Positions 9,485 through 18,995 of a stretch of DNA of 64,000 nucleotides are shown piece by piece. Made by a program: the position numbers and the translations under genes. The number at the start of each line of letters is the position of its first letter. The first letter of the stretch is position 1. The notes beneath the pieces were generated by a model that saw nothing but the letters and a program-made list of their open reading frames with translations, had not been told where the DNA came from and did not search any database. The stretch comes from Orlajensenia leifsoniae. GTDB lineage: Bacteria > Actinomycetota > Actinomycetes > Actinomycetales > Microbacteriaceae. The stretch lies in assembly GCF_004570845.1 (NCBI RefSeq), contig NZ_SPQZ01000001.1, forward strand, positions 682,001 through 746,000, read 5' to 3'.

Positions 9485-9548
9485 GGCTGAGCCTCTCTGG
9501 GGGAGGGTCACACTATACGAGCTTCCCCTGCGGGCGTGCCAGAGCCGT

Positions 9549-9587
9549 CGACCCACCCGTTCGCGTCACGCGCGAGCGGGTGGGTCG
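9549..9587 (-). terminator. Strong hairpin after the beta-helix protein gene
   Basis: Arms CGACCCACCCG (9549-9559) and CGGGTGGGTCG (9577-9587) pair perfectly, with an inner TCGCG/CGCGA stem and a 5-nt loop. It begins 9 nt past the stop at 9596, a typical place for a factor-independent terminator. Confidence 0.75.
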
Positions 9588-9595
9588 GCGATCGA

Positions 9596-11686
9596 TCAGC
9601 CCTTCCGGACCGCCACCGGCGACATGTCGTCGGCCCAGTAGTTGCGTTGGGTGTCGATCTTGGTCGTCGTCGGCGCGATGATCGCGCAGTTGGCGATCGA
9701 CGTGTTCCGGCCGAACGTGTTGTCCGTGATCTTCATTCCAGTCACAGGGCCGAGGCTCCCCTGCGCGATGTTGATGGTGCAGCCACCATTGTCGGCGTAG
9801 TTCCTGGTCCAGCTCAGGTTCGTCACCCGAGCCCGGTCCTGCGTGACCATGAGCGCCGCATTGTGCGCACCGGTCAGGGTGTTGTGATCGATGGTGATGT
9901 TCGATCCACCCTGCACCTGGATGCCGTCGTCATGGGTCGGGGTGCCGTTCCAGGCCGGATCCTTGTCGAGGTGGAGGTTGTCGTGCAGCCAGGAATCCTT
10001 GAGCGTCACCTCGCCGTCGGTGAGGTGGATCCCATCGGTGACGTGGTGGATGTTCAGGCGGGTCGCGGTGAAGTGCGAGCCCATGATTCCGCTGACTCGC
10101 CTGTCCATGGCCGCGAACAGCTCCGAGTCCTGGATCACCAGGTTCGGGTTGTGCAGCAGGTTGTTGACCAGAGGGCCGGAACCAGCGCGTCCGCGGATGA
10201 TCGAGTTCTTGATCGTCACGTTCGCCGCCTTGACGACGATCGAGCCGCGGACGTCGAGCGAGTCGATGACAGTACCGGGCGCGGTCACGGTGATGTCACC
10301 GTCGTGGACCGTGAGCTTCGTACCGGCGGGCACACCCGTGTTCTTCGCACCGGGCATCCCGCTCGCGGGAGTCGGTGTCGGCGGCTTGGGCGCTGGAGGC
10401 GTCGGAGTCGGCGTGGGGGTGGGAGTCGGCTTCGGCGTGGCCGTGGGCGTCGGCTTCGCCGGAGGAGTGGGGACCGGGGTCGGCGTCGCCGTCGGCTTCG
10501 GGCCCGGAGCGGCCGAGCCTGTGGGCAGCACCTGGGCGAGTACCTCGAACTTCAGGCGAACACTGGCCGAGGAGTTGCGAACCGACAGGCTCGCGGACTT
10601 GGCGACGACCGGCAGCAGGACCGTGTTCGTCGACGCCTGTCCCGGCTCGGCGATCAACGCTGTGGAGCACGCCGTTGCCGTGGAGCACGCGGACACGACG
10701 GTCGACCGCCAGGCGCCGCTTCCGACGATGCGCACGAGCGCTGCCGTGGCGTCGGACGAGACTCCGGCGAGGGGGACGGATGCCGACCCTCCCGGTGCGA
10801 GCACGATCTCGGAGGATGCGCTCGAAACGTCCGAGAGGACACCACCGGTGCCCGCCGTCGTCCGCACGAATCCGGCGACGGTGCTGCGCAACGTGCCGCT
10901 GCCGGCGTTGTTGTAGAACTGCACCTGATTGTTGGCGCTGCCGCCGAGCTTGACGATCGTGGACTTCTGGCGATCACCAGCCGGACGGGGATTCAGCACC
11001 GAGGTGCGAGCACAGTCCGCCTTGGCCTGACCGGCCGGGCAGGCTGAGACGTAGGTCGAGGAACTGAATCCCGTCGACGTGAGGTTGAGCGCGACGGCCG
11101 TGGCACCGGCGGGGACTCCCGGCACAGTGAGCGTCACGAGTTCGCGAGCGCCGAGCTTCTGCGTCGACGTCGATCCGGCGGCGACCGGCGAGTACGTGCC
11201 CGCACCCTGGGTTCCCGAGGGAACCGAGTATCCGACCACGTCGAAGGCGACCGCCACGGGCTTGGTCGCGTGCACGGTGATCTTCGACTGCCCGCCGAGG
11301 ACCACTCGGACCGGAGCCGATGCTGGAATGCCGGTGGGGGCGATGAACGCCGGAGCCGCACGGCACGCCTGGGCGGCCGTCGAGCCGGCGCAGACGGAGA
11401 TGGCGGATGCCGCGGTGGCGCGGGCCGCGGTCACCGACAGCCAGACGGCTGTGGCGCCGCTCGGCACGGAAGGCAGAGCGGAGGTGGCTGTGCCGCCCGC
11501 GGCGAGCGAGGTCCCGGAGAGGACCCGCTGCGGGGCGACGGCTTGGTACAGCGAACCGGAGGGAGTTGCTGCGTCGGCCGGCGTGGCGGCGAGGGGGGTG
11601 AGGATCAGAGCGGAGAGGGCCAGAAAGGCCGTCGCAAGTGTGATGGGGGCGAACAAGGGTCGGCGTCGTGTGGTGCGTAAACGCAT
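9596..11686 (-). CDS. Secreted right-handed beta-helix protein with Pro/Thr linker
   Basis: 696 aa from the ATG at 11686 (AGAGG 9 nt upstream). A signal peptide covers residues about 1-40 (ending ATPADA-ATP). Residues about 45-390 hold two or three related beta-rich units with motifs such as YQAVAPQRVLSG and GGSANNQVQFYNNAG, a type common in actinobacterial secreted proteins. A Pro/Thr/Lys linker spans about 392-452. The C-terminal ~230 residues are a parallel beta-helix: DGDITVTAPGTVIDSLDVRG, NVTIKNSIIRG, HHVTDGIHL, HDDGIQVQGGSNITIDHN. Such helices occur in polysaccharide lyases and depolymerases. Its place next to the polymer genes suggests binding or trimming the polymer; catalysis is not shown. 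Confidence 0.8.
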   Translation of the reverse strand: MRLRTTRRRPLFAPITLATAFLALSALILTPLAATPADAATPSGSLYQAVAPQRVLSGTSLAAGGTATSALPSVPSGATAVWLSVTAARATAASAISVCAGSTAAQACRAAPAFIAPTGIPASAPVRVVLGGQSKITVHATKPVAVAFDVVGYSVPSGTQGAGTYSPVAAGSTSTQKLGARELVTLTVPGVPAGATAVALNLTSTGFSSSTYVSACPAGQAKADCARTSVLNPRPAGDRQKSTIVKLGGSANNQVQFYNNAGSGTLRSTVAGFVRTTAGTGGVLSDVSSASSEIVLAPGGSASVPLAGVSSDATAALVRIVGSGAWRSTVVSACSTATACSTALIAEPGQASTNTVLLPVVAKSASLSVRNSSASVRLKFEVLAQVLPTGSAAPGPKPTATPTPVPTPPAKPTPTATPKPTPTPTPTPTPPAPKPPTPTPASGMPGAKNTGVPAGTKLTVHDGDITVTAPGTVIDSLDVRGSIVVKAANVTIKNSIIRGRAGSGPLVNNLLHNPNLVIQDSELFAAMDRRVSGIMGSHFTATRLNIHHVTDGIHLTDGEVTLKDSWLHDNLHLDKDPAWNGTPTHDDGIQVQGGSNITIDHNTLTGAHNAALMVTQDRARVTNLSWTRNYADNGGCTINIAQGSLGPVTGMKITDNTFGRNTSIANCAIIAPTTTKIDTQRNYWADDMSPVAVRKG

Positions 11687-11814
11687 CAAGGGGGGCCTCT
11701 AACGGTCGTCGGTCAAAATAGCTGTAGGGAGATGACACCCGTTCGGGGGATTGCAGCAACCTTACATACGGCCCTGTCGATTGTCACATCGACCTCGGTG
11801 CTGCACCGGGACCT

Positions 11815-13965
11815 TCACGATAGCGAGGATGCCTCAGCAGGCTCGATACCCAGAGCAGGGGCCAATTCCGCGCCGAGGTACGGCGTGAGAGTCTGCGCGA
11901 AGAGCGCGGTCATGTGATTTCCGTCTCCGTAGACGAGGACGCTTCCCAGGACCGCGGGGCAGCTGTCATCGACGCAGAAGTAGGGAGCGAGGTCGATGAC
12001 CTCGACCGAGCCGAGCTCCCGAGCCGCCGCCACCTGGGGGTCGGCCACGATGGAGCTCGACATCGACGTGGCGCAGGGAGCCGGATCCGGGTTCTCCATC
12101 ACGCAGGTCGGGGCGTCGTACACCCCGCCGTTGGCCGGCTGCGGGATGTCGTGGATGGCGATGACCCTGGCTCCGGATGCCTGGATCTCGGTCCAGGCAC
12201 CGACCATGGCCGAGGCGTCCGCCGCCTGCTGACTCTCGGACTTGGCTCCGCCGCCCACGACGCTGCTCCTGGTCGACACGATCACGGCGTCGTACTGCTC
12301 TGCGACGATGGCCCGCAACGCCTTGTCGTTCCACGTCGCGCAGCGCTGCGCGCCGCCGACGGCCGAATCGGGCAGCTTCGCGAGGCCGCATCCGCTGCGC
12401 AGATAGGTGTCGAGGTGCCATCCGGAGTCGATCGCGAGGGTCTTCAGCGCGCCGACCCACTGTCCGGCGTGGGAGTCGCCGGCCACCGCGATGCGCAGGG
12501 CGCCGGGCGCCTTCGACCCGAACGAGCAGACGAGCACCTCGGTGGAGCCCGTCGACTGCTGGCAGCCGTCGGCCGCGCCATCGTCACGAGCGATGATCGG
12601 ATCGGGGAGAACGCCCTCGGATGTGGTCGCCGGGGCGCACCCCGATCCCGGGACGGCCGCGGCCGCACCGAAGCACGGCAGTGCGGCGGGGTCGGTGACG
12701 GCGCGCAGGGCGGATTCGGACTGCGCGATCCTGGCCTCGCTCTGCGCCCACTGCGCCGCGCCGATGGACGCGACCACGACCATGCCGACCGCCGCCATGG
12801 CGAACACGAGCCGCGGCCGCACTGTGGGATTCGGCGTCGCGGTGCCCGACCCCCAGCCGATCGTTCCCGAGCGGAACGGATCCTCGATGTACTTCTTCGA
12901 GAGCCACCCGACGAGGAGCGACCCGAAGAGGAGCGCGATCCGGAACGGCGTGTCCAGCGCTCGTTCCAGGATGATCGGCAGCAGCACGATGAGCGGCCAG
13001 TGCCAGAGGTAGACCGAGTACGAGATGGCGCCCACAAACTGCACGGGACGCGACCGCATCACCGGGGCGAGGGAGAGCCGGCCGTCGGCGTGGCCGGCGG
13101 CGATCACCACCGCCGTACCGACGACGGGGAGAAGGGCGATCCAGCCGGGGAACAGGGAGCCCGAGGTGTAGACCACGGCAGAGACGAGGATCGCGACGAG
13201 GCCGGCCCAGGTCGCGGCGATCGACTGCCACGGGCGCAGACTCAGGCGTGCGGCGAAGACCGCCAGCACTCCGCCCACCGCGAATTCCCACATGCGCGTG
13301 AAGGTGTTGAAGTAGGCGCTCGGCTGATCCGAGTACGTCGCGATCACCGAGAACACGAGCGACGCGACAGCGATCCCGGCGAGAGTGAGCCCGAGGCGTG
13401 TGCGCGCGCTGGCCGCTCGACCCCGAGCGATCAGGAGCCAGGCTGCGGCGATGAGGATCGGCCAGAACAGGTAGAACTGCTCCTCGACCGACAGCGACCA
13501 GAAGTGCTGCACCGGGCTCGATTCGACGGACGCGCCGAGATAGTCGACGGAGTTGGCAACGAGGGCCCAGTTCTCGACGTAGAAGGCGCTGGCGACGATC
13601 TGCTTGCCGGTGTCGTTCCACAGCGTCTGCGGCGCCCAGAGCAGGGTGGCCACTCCGACGACGGCCAGGACGACGAGCGCCGCCGGGAGCAGGCGCCGGA
13701 TCCGTCGCACGTAGAAGCCCGTCAGGGTGAAGGACCGCTTGTCCACGACCTCGCGGACGATGTGAGCAGTGATCAGATAACCGGAGATGACGAAGAACAC
13801 GTCGACGCCGATGTACCCGCCCGGGAGGTAGCCGGGCCAGAGGTGGTACACGACGACGAGCAGGACGGCCACGGTGCGCAACGCCTGGATCTCCGGCAGG
13901 AAGCCGGGCGCAGTCCGCGCCGGAGCAGCACTGACGGGGGAATGATCAGTGGTCGGTGCACTCAT
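11815..13965 (-). CDS. Acyltransferase-3 with C-terminal SGNH domain (OafA-type)
   Basis: 716 aa from the ATG at 13965 (MSAPTTDHS). An upstream extension is open but unlike the family. The N-terminal ~390 residues match acyltransferase-3: FLPEIQALRTVAVLLVVVYH, GYIGVDVFFVISGYLIT, SVEEQFYLFWPILI and about ten membrane helices. After one more helix, the periplasm-side domain shows SGNH blocks: RIAVAGDSHAGQW (nucleophile Ser) and YGDGNHMT near the C-terminus (Asp and His of the triad). This two-domain layout is the OafA/YrhL type, which moves an acyl group across the membrane and onto a surface sugar. Its neighbours suggest polymer O-acetylation. Confidence 0.92.
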   Translation of the reverse strand: MSAPTTDHSPVSAAPARTAPGFLPEIQALRTVAVLLVVVYHLWPGYLPGGYIGVDVFFVISGYLITAHIVREVVDKRSFTLTGFYVRRIRRLLPAALVVLAVVGVATLLWAPQTLWNDTGKQIVASAFYVENWALVANSVDYLGASVESSPVQHFWSLSVEEQFYLFWPILIAAAWLLIARGRAASARTRLGLTLAGIAVASLVFSVIATYSDQPSAYFNTFTRMWEFAVGGVLAVFAARLSLRPWQSIAATWAGLVAILVSAVVYTSGSLFPGWIALLPVVGTAVVIAAGHADGRLSLAPVMRSRPVQFVGAISYSVYLWHWPLIVLLPIILERALDTPFRIALLFGSLLVGWLSKKYIEDPFRSGTIGWGSGTATPNPTVRPRLVFAMAAVGMVVVASIGAAQWAQSEARIAQSESALRAVTDPAALPCFGAAAAVPGSGCAPATTSEGVLPDPIIARDDGAADGCQQSTGSTEVLVCSFGSKAPGALRIAVAGDSHAGQWVGALKTLAIDSGWHLDTYLRSGCGLAKLPDSAVGGAQRCATWNDKALRAIVAEQYDAVIVSTRSSVVGGGAKSESQQAADASAMVGAWTEIQASGARVIAIHDIPQPANGGVYDAPTCVMENPDPAPCATSMSSSIVADPQVAAARELGSVEVIDLAPYFCVDDSCPAVLGSVLVYGDGNHMTALFAQTLTPYLGAELAPALGIEPAEASSLS

Positions 13966-14081
13966 GTGGCCGTCGCATTCGGGTTGGTCCGGTCGAGTCG
14001 CATGCCTCGGCCCTCTCGGGCACATCCACTGTGACACTCTCTCGGTCGGCACACCAGTGGGGTCGCCGGGAGATGTGCGGA

Positions 14082-14087
14082 TAGTCT
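14082..14087 (+). promoter_or_regulatory. -10 box of a leaderless promoter (acetyltransferase 14094)
   Basis: TAGTCT lies exactly 6 nt before the ATG, leaving no room for a ribosome site, so the mRNA probably starts at the start codon. No good -35 is visible. Confidence 0.55.
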
Positions 14088-14093
14088 CATCGC

Positions 14094-14654
14094 ATGCTCA
14101 AGCAGATCAAGCGTGCTGCGGCCCGGAGACGACGGGATGCCGAGATGGCCACCCTCGTCCTGGCCGGGAAGATCCCGATCCATGCGGTCCGCGTGGTCGT
14201 ACTGCGCTGGTGGGGCGCCCGGATCCACGACACGGCCACGATCTCGCACGGCTTCGAGGTTCGTCGCGCGACAGGGCTGTCCATCGGACCACGCTCCTCG
14301 ATCGGCAACGGAGCGATCCTCGATGCTCGCGGAGGCCTGACTCTCGGCTCGGACGTGAACCTGTCGACGAATGTGCACATCTGGACCGGCCAGCACGATT
14401 GGCGGTCGCCGGACTTCGCCTACGAATCCGCTCCGGTCTCGATCGGCGACCGTGCCTGGATCAGCGCCCGGGCCACGATCCTGCCGGGCACGACGATCGG
14501 GGAAGGTGCCGTGGTGGCAGCCGGAGCCGTGGTCTCGGGCGATGTCGCACCGTTCACCCTGGTCGGGGGCGTGCCTGCCAAGAAGCTCGGCGACCGCCCG
14601 ACCGACCTCACCTACCGGTTGCCCGACCGCAGGCTGAAACCCTGGTGGTGGTGA
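14094..14654 (+). CDS. Hexapeptide-repeat O-acetyltransferase (WcaF/Maa type)
   Basis: 186 aa with a left-handed beta-helix: imperfect hexapeptides run from about residue 45 (TISHGFEV, LSIGPRSSIGNGAIL, LTLGSDVNLS) to VSIGDRAWISARATILPGTTIGEGAVVAAGAVVSGDV split across coils, ending in VGGVPAKKLG. HIWTGQHDW holds the His used for acetyl-CoA chemistry in this family. It probably acetylates a sugar or lipid-linked unit in the cytoplasm. The stop overlaps the next gene start by one base (TGATG), so it is coupled with the pyruvyl transferase gene. Confidence 0.88.
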   Translation: MLKQIKRAAARRRRDAEMATLVLAGKIPIHAVRVVVLRWWGARIHDTATISHGFEVRRATGLSIGPRSSIGNGAILDARGGLTLGSDVNLSTNVHIWTGQHDWRSPDFAYESAPVSIGDRAWISARATILPGTTIGEGAVVAAGAVVSGDVAPFTLVGGVPAKKLGDRPTDLTYRLPDRRLKPWWW

Positions 14655-15733
14655 TGAAGACGCTGGTTCTCTGGGCCAACGACCTCTCCACCAACCTCGG
14701 GGTCAGGGCTCTCGCGGCGGGTACGGCGGCTCTCGTGCAGGGGGCGGTTCCTGAATCGTCCTTCACCTTCCAGAGCTTCGGCCAGCCGAACCGCCATCTC
14801 CCGGGTGGACGGGTCACGAGCATCGCCCGAGAGCGCGTGACGGGTCGACTCGGGATGCAGAAGTGGCTCTCGCAGTTCGATCTCGTGGTCGACACCCGCG
14901 CCGGGGACAGCTTCGCCGACATCTACGGCGCTCGTCGGCTGGCGGTCATGTCGGCCATGGCCGAGTGCGCACGGCAGGCCGGCGCTGTCGTGGTCATGGG
15001 ACCGCAGACCATCGGTCCGTTCACGACGGTTCGAGGCCGCGCAACCGGCCGGTTCTCGCTCCACCGGGCCGGCGCGGTGCTGGTGCGCGACAGCGACAGC
15101 CTCGACCACGCCAAGAAGCTCGGGCGCTCCGACGCCACGCTCACGACCGATGTGGTCTTCGCCCTTCCCGTTCCCGCCGTACCGAAGACGAGGGACGTCA
15201 TCCTCAACGTCTCCGGACTGCTGTGGAGAGACAATCCCCACGTCGACGCCGCCGGCTACCGCGCCGTCGTGGCGGGCGTGTACGAGCGCCTCACCTCCTC
15301 CGGCCGCACCGTCGCCCTCCTCCCCCACGTGCTGGACTCGACGGATGCCGACAACGACGCTCCCGCCATCCGGGAGTTCGCGGCCGCCCATGCCCCCGAC
15401 GCCGAGATCCTGTCACCGACGGGCCTCGACGATGTGCGTGCGCTGGTCGCCTCGGCGGAGGTCGTCATCGGGTCGCGCATGCACGCCTGCCTCAACGCCC
15501 TCTCGGTCGGCACCCCCGCCGTCCCGTTGGCGTACTCACGCAAGTTCAAGCCGCTCCTGGACGACCTCGGGTGGACGGCCACGGTGGATCTGCGCACGGA
15601 CGCGGATCCCGCGGCATCCGTCGAGGCCCGTGCCTCCGACGACGGACTCGCCTCGGCCGTCGCGACGACGCTCGATCGGGCACGCGACCGGCTGCTGCCT
15701 GCCACCGACGCGATCCGCTCGGCGATCAGCTAG
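14654..15733 (+). CDS. Polysaccharide pyruvyl transferase family protein
   Basis: 359 aa from the ATG at 14654; a GTG at 14651 is an equal alternative. The family signs are an N-terminal MKTLVLWANDLSTNLGVRAL, VVMGPQTIGPF in the middle, LLPHVL, and the C-terminal VIGSRMHACLNALSVGTPAV with KFKPLLDDLG, the GT-B-like end shared with CsaB and WcaK. Such enzymes move pyruvate from phosphoenolpyruvate onto a sugar as a ketal, giving negative charge. It overlaps the acetyltransferase gene and is 3 bp from the flippase gene, so these three form one operon. Confidence 0.9.
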   Translation: MKTLVLWANDLSTNLGVRALAAGTAALVQGAVPESSFTFQSFGQPNRHLPGGRVTSIARERVTGRLGMQKWLSQFDLVVDTRAGDSFADIYGARRLAVMSAMAECARQAGAVVVMGPQTIGPFTTVRGRATGRFSLHRAGAVLVRDSDSLDHAKKLGRSDATLTTDVVFALPVPAVPKTRDVILNVSGLLWRDNPHVDAAGYRAVVAGVYERLTSSGRTVALLPHVLDSTDADNDAPAIREFAAAHAPDAEILSPTGLDDVRALVASAEVVIGSRMHACLNALSVGTPAVPLAYSRKFKPLLDDLGWTATVDLRTDADPAASVEARASDDGLASAVATTLDRARDRLLPATDAIRSAIS

Positions 15734-15736
15734 CCC

Positions 15737-17236
15737 GTGACGCTCGCAGACGAACCACCGCGCCGGAGCCTCGGGCAGGCTGCCGCGCGTGGCGCCGCCG
15801 TGACTCTGGGCGGCCAGGGAGGACGGATCGCGATCCAGGTCGCCTCCGTCGTCGTCCTCTCGCGCCTGCTCACCCCGCACGACTACGGCCTTCTCGCCAT
15901 GGTGCTCACGATCATCGGGATCGGCGAGATCTTCCGCGACTTCGGCCTCTCGTCGGCCGCCATCCAGAGCCCGACGCTGACTCGGGGCCAGCGCGACAAC
16001 CTGGTGTGGATCAACAGCGGGATCGGACTGGTCCTCACCGCGATCGTGGCCCTGTCCGCTCCCCTCGTCGCCGCGTTCTACGGCGAGCCGGAGCTCGTGG
16101 ACCTGGTTCGGGTGCTCTCGCTCACGTTCCTCATCAACGGCATCACCACGCAGTATCGAGCAGACCGCAACCGTGCCCTCAAGTTCTCGGTGCTGGCGGC
16201 GAGCGACATCCTCGCGGCCGCGGTCGGTCTCGCCGCAGCCATCGCAACCGCTCTGGCCGGCTGGGGGTACTGGGCCCTCGCCGTGCAGCAATTGTCGGGC
16301 TGCGTGGTCGGTCTCCTCGTCGTGGTCTCGAGCGCCCGCTGGCTTCCGCGACTCCCGCGCCGCGGGCAATCGATGGGAGGACTGCTCCGTTTCGGCTGGC
16401 ACATGGTGGGAACTCAGCTCATCGGCTATGTGAGCAACAATGTCGATTCGGTGATCATCGGCTTCCGCTTCGGTGCCGGGCAGCTCGGAATCTACAACCG
16501 CGGCTTCCAGTTGCTCATGCAGCCGCTCGGCCAGCTGCGCTCTCCGACGACGCGCGTCGCCCTGCCCGTGCTGTCCCGACTCAGCAACGACAGCAAGCGC
16601 TATGCCGCCTTCGTGCTGCGCGGCCAGCAGGCCCTGGGGTACACACTCGTGGCCGGGCTCGGACTCGTGATCGCAACCGCAGACCCGCTCACCGCGATCC
16701 TGCTCGGCCCGCAATGGGACGGGGTGACGCCGATCCTCCGCCTGCTCGCCGTCGCCGGAATCTTCCAGACCATCTCCTACGTGGGGTACTGGATCTACAT
16801 GTCGAAGGGCCTCACAGCGGACCTGTTCCGCTACACCCTCGTGACGTCGGCCATCAAGGTCGTCTGCATCGTCGCCGGGTCGTTCTTCGGGGTGATCGGG
16901 GTCGCCGTCGGTTACGCGGTCGCCCCGGCGATCGCGTGGCCGATCTCGCTCGCCTGGCTGTCGCGTCGCACCGTCATTCCGACTCGTCGGCTGTACATGC
17001 AGGCACTTCGGATGCTCGCCGTCGTCGCTGCGGGCGCAGCGGCGGGGTGGGGAGTCGCCGTGGCTCTCTCGTCAGTGCCGTCGTTCGTCGCACTGATCGG
17101 GGGCATCGTCAGCGTGGTCCTGACCTACGCCATCGCCGCCCTCCTGATCAGGCCGGTACGCCGCGATGTGCTCGATGTGCTCTCGCTCCTCCGCCTGCTG
17201 CCGTCCCTCCGGCGGCGGCCTGCTGCGCCTGAATGA
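15737..17236 (+). CDS. Polysaccharide flippase (Wzx/TuaB-type, MOP superfamily)
   Basis: 499 aa with about 12-14 hydrophobic helices. The N-terminus has the family pattern GAAVTLGGQGGRIAIQVASV, then LSRLLTPHDYGLLAMVL and FRDFGLSSAAIQ; FGAGQLGIYNRGFQL and LLGPQWDGVTPILRLLA follow. These are typical of teichuronic acid or O-unit translocases that flip lipid-linked repeat units to the outer face of the membrane. It starts with GTG 3 bp after the pyruvyl transferase stop. As the only flippase gene in the locus it probably serves the polymer made here. No Wzy polymerase or Wzz-type chain-length protein is seen in this window. Confidence 0.9.
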   Translation: MTLADEPPRRSLGQAAARGAAVTLGGQGGRIAIQVASVVVLSRLLTPHDYGLLAMVLTIIGIGEIFRDFGLSSAAIQSPTLTRGQRDNLVWINSGIGLVLTAIVALSAPLVAAFYGEPELVDLVRVLSLTFLINGITTQYRADRNRALKFSVLAASDILAAAVGLAAAIATALAGWGYWALAVQQLSGCVVGLLVVVSSARWLPRLPRRGQSMGGLLRFGWHMVGTQLIGYVSNNVDSVIIGFRFGAGQLGIYNRGFQLLMQPLGQLRSPTTRVALPVLSRLSNDSKRYAAFVLRGQQALGYTLVAGLGLVIATADPLTAILLGPQWDGVTPILRLLAVAGIFQTISYVGYWIYMSKGLTADLFRYTLVTSAIKVVCIVAGSFFGVIGVAVGYAVAPAIAWPISLAWLSRRTVIPTRRLYMQALRMLAVVAAGAAAGWGVAVALSSVPSFVALIGGIVSVVLTYAIAALLIRPVRRDVLDVLSLLRLLPSLRRRPAAPE

Positions 17237-17370
17237 GCGCCCGACGCCCCTCAACCGGGGGTGATTCGGCCCGAAAGACTAGGCGCCGACGAACCACCCG
17301 GTTTACGATCTGAGAAACTCTCACACCCGAGATCGGTGCGCCCGAACTGCGCCGAACGAGAGGACTCCCA

Positions 17371-17835
17371 GTGACGATCGACGATTCCAGACCCAGGATC
17401 GGCTACGCGGCCGGTGCCTTCGACCTCTTCCACGTCGGCCATCTCAACCTGTTGCGCCATGCGAAGAGCCACTGCGACGTGCTGATCGCAGGCGTGGTCT
17501 CCGACGAGATGCTGCTGCGCACCAAAGGATCGCCGCCGATCGTGCCCCTGGCCGAACGCCTGGAGATCGTCAGCCACATCTCGTTCGTCGACGAGGCCCG
17601 CGCCGAGGTGCTGCCCGACAAGCTGGAGACCTGGCGTGAGGTCGGCTTCGACGTCTTCTTCAAGGGCGACGACTGGCGAGGGACGGAGAAGGGCCTGCGA
17701 CTGGAACGCAGATTCGCCGAGGTCGGAGTCGAGATCGTGTACTTCCCGTACACGGTCCACACCTCGAGCACCGTGCTGCGACGGGCACTCGAGATCCTCG
17801 ATCGAGGCGACGACACCATCGCCAACGAGGCCTGA
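17371..17835 (+). CDS. Cytidylyltransferase-family protein (TagD-like)
   Basis: 154 aa, single nucleotidyltransferase domain. GYAAGAFDLFHVGHLNLLRH holds the HxGH signature that binds CTP; GDDWRGTEKG sits where related enzymes bind substrate, and HTSSTVLRR matches the TSSTxL end motif of glycerol-3-phosphate cytidylyltransferase. Length agrees with TagD (about 130-150 aa). It probably makes CDP-glycerol or CDP-ribitol or another CDP-alcohol for polymer decoration. The GTG at 17371 follows GAGAGGA. 134 bp separate it from the flippase gene, with no clear terminator. No CDP-glycerol polymerase gene is visible in the window. Confidence 0.8.
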   Translation: MTIDDSRPRIGYAAGAFDLFHVGHLNLLRHAKSHCDVLIAGVVSDEMLLRTKGSPPIVPLAERLEIVSHISFVDEARAEVLPDKLETWREVGFDVFFKGDDWRGTEKGLRLERRFAEVGVEIVYFPYTVHTSSTVLRRALEILDRGDDTIANEA

Positions 17836-17840
17836 CCGAG

Positions 17841-18854
17841 CTATCGGATCGGCTGCACCAGATCGAGCAGGACGTCTTTGCGGCCGCGCGCGAAACGCCC
17901 GTATGCCCCGGTGGATGCGGCGCGCAGCACCGGGATCGCGCGGCGGAGGCGGTTGACGGGGAAGGCGTTTCTCGCCCGCTCGTGATCGCGTTTCTGCTGC
18001 GCGAGGGCCAGGCGAGCCGGTGGCACCCGGTCACCCAGGGATTCGAACCGGGAGACCAGCACCTCGGCGCGAGTGCGCAGACGCTCGTTCCGGGCCGCTC
18101 CGGGAGCCAGGAGGAGCGCCATCCGTTCGCGGACCCCCCGCCGGCGCACGCCGGTCTTGTTGGAACTGTGCTGCCGATAGCCGATGGTGGGATCGTCGAG
18201 GTAGTCGGTGCCGCCCAGCCCGGCGGCGACGATCCCGAGCCATTCGTCGTAGACCCAACTGCGCGGGAACGGCGTGGCCGACTGGAGAAGCTCCCGCCGG
18301 AATGCGGCCGTCGCGCCGGTGACGATGTTCCGACGGATGAGCACGTCCAGCGCCTCACCCGCGCGATAGCGGCCGCGCTCCCACTCGCTCACGGCTTGGG
18401 TTGCCGCCAGCCGCGCCCCCATCGACGCCCCGGTCTCGTCGATGAGGTCGGCATCCCCGTGCACGAAGAGCAGGGCGGGCCGTGACTCGAAGGCATCCCG
18501 GATGCGCTCGAAGCGATCGGGATAGCTGATGTCATCGTGATCGCACACGACCACGATGTCGGCGGTGCACGCGGCCATCGTACGTTCGATGTTGCCGGCG
18601 ATGCCGTGGTGCTCGGACGGCAGCAGCGTCCAGACGATCCCTGCGCTCTCCGGCCTCGCGGCAGCCTCGGACCGCACGGTCTCGATCACAGCCCTGGTTC
18701 CGTCCGTGGAACCGTCGTCGCCGATCACGATCTCATCGGGTACAACCGACTGGGTGATGAGCGACCGGAGATGATCCCCGACGAAGCGCTCGCTGTTGTA
18801 CACCCGCATCGCGACGGCCATCGTCAGATGTCGGCCGTGGTGCTGTGCGGTCAC
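17841..18854 (-). CDS. GT2-family glycosyltransferase
   Basis: 337 aa from a GTG at 18854 (VTAQHHGRH) with GAAGGA 9 nt upstream; an ATG at 18911 is an alternative with no ribosome site. GT-A signs: MAVAMRVYNSERFVGDHLRS, VIGDDGSTDGTRAVIE, GIAGNIERTM, DIVVVCDHDDISYPDRF (the DxD), and FVHGDADLIDETG. The C-terminus with ALAQQKRDHE is basic. This is the common rhamnosyl/glycosyl transferase layout of surface polysaccharide loci. It is convergent with the cytidylyltransferase gene (5 bp between stops). Confidence 0.88.
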   Translation of the reverse strand: MTAQHHGRHLTMAVAMRVYNSERFVGDHLRSLITQSVVPDEIVIGDDGSTDGTRAVIETVRSEAAARPESAGIVWTLLPSEHHGIAGNIERTMAACTADIVVVCDHDDISYPDRFERIRDAFESRPALLFVHGDADLIDETGASMGARLAATQAVSEWERGRYRAGEALDVLIRRNIVTGATAAFRRELLQSATPFPRSWVYDEWLGIVAAGLGGTDYLDDPTIGYRQHSSNKTGVRRRGVRERMALLLAPGAARNERLRTRAEVLVSRFESLGDRVPPARLALAQQKRDHERARNAFPVNRLRRAIPVLRAASTGAYGRFARGRKDVLLDLVQPIR

Positions 18855-18983
18855 TCGCGTGCGTCCTTCGAATCGGGCTCGATCGGCAGCCGACAGGCCG
18901 CTCGTGCTCATGATAGGGCTGCCATGGCGACGCGACAAGGGCGTGGCTTCCCGCGGCGACGGCGACGTCGCGGGACCGACCGC

Positions 18984-18989
18984 TAGCAT
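18984..18989 (+). promoter_or_regulatory. -10 box of a leaderless promoter (FrhB-like gene 18996)
   Basis: TAGCAT ends 6 nt before the ATG. No Shine-Dalgarno can fit between. The divergent GT2 gene starts 130 bp away. Confidence 0.55.
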
Positions 18990-18995
18990 CGGTCC

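Noticed and set aside
17237-17370. Terminator between flippase and cytidylyltransferase genes
   Set aside because: CCCCTCAACCGGGGG near 17250 has only a weak short stem; not convincing.
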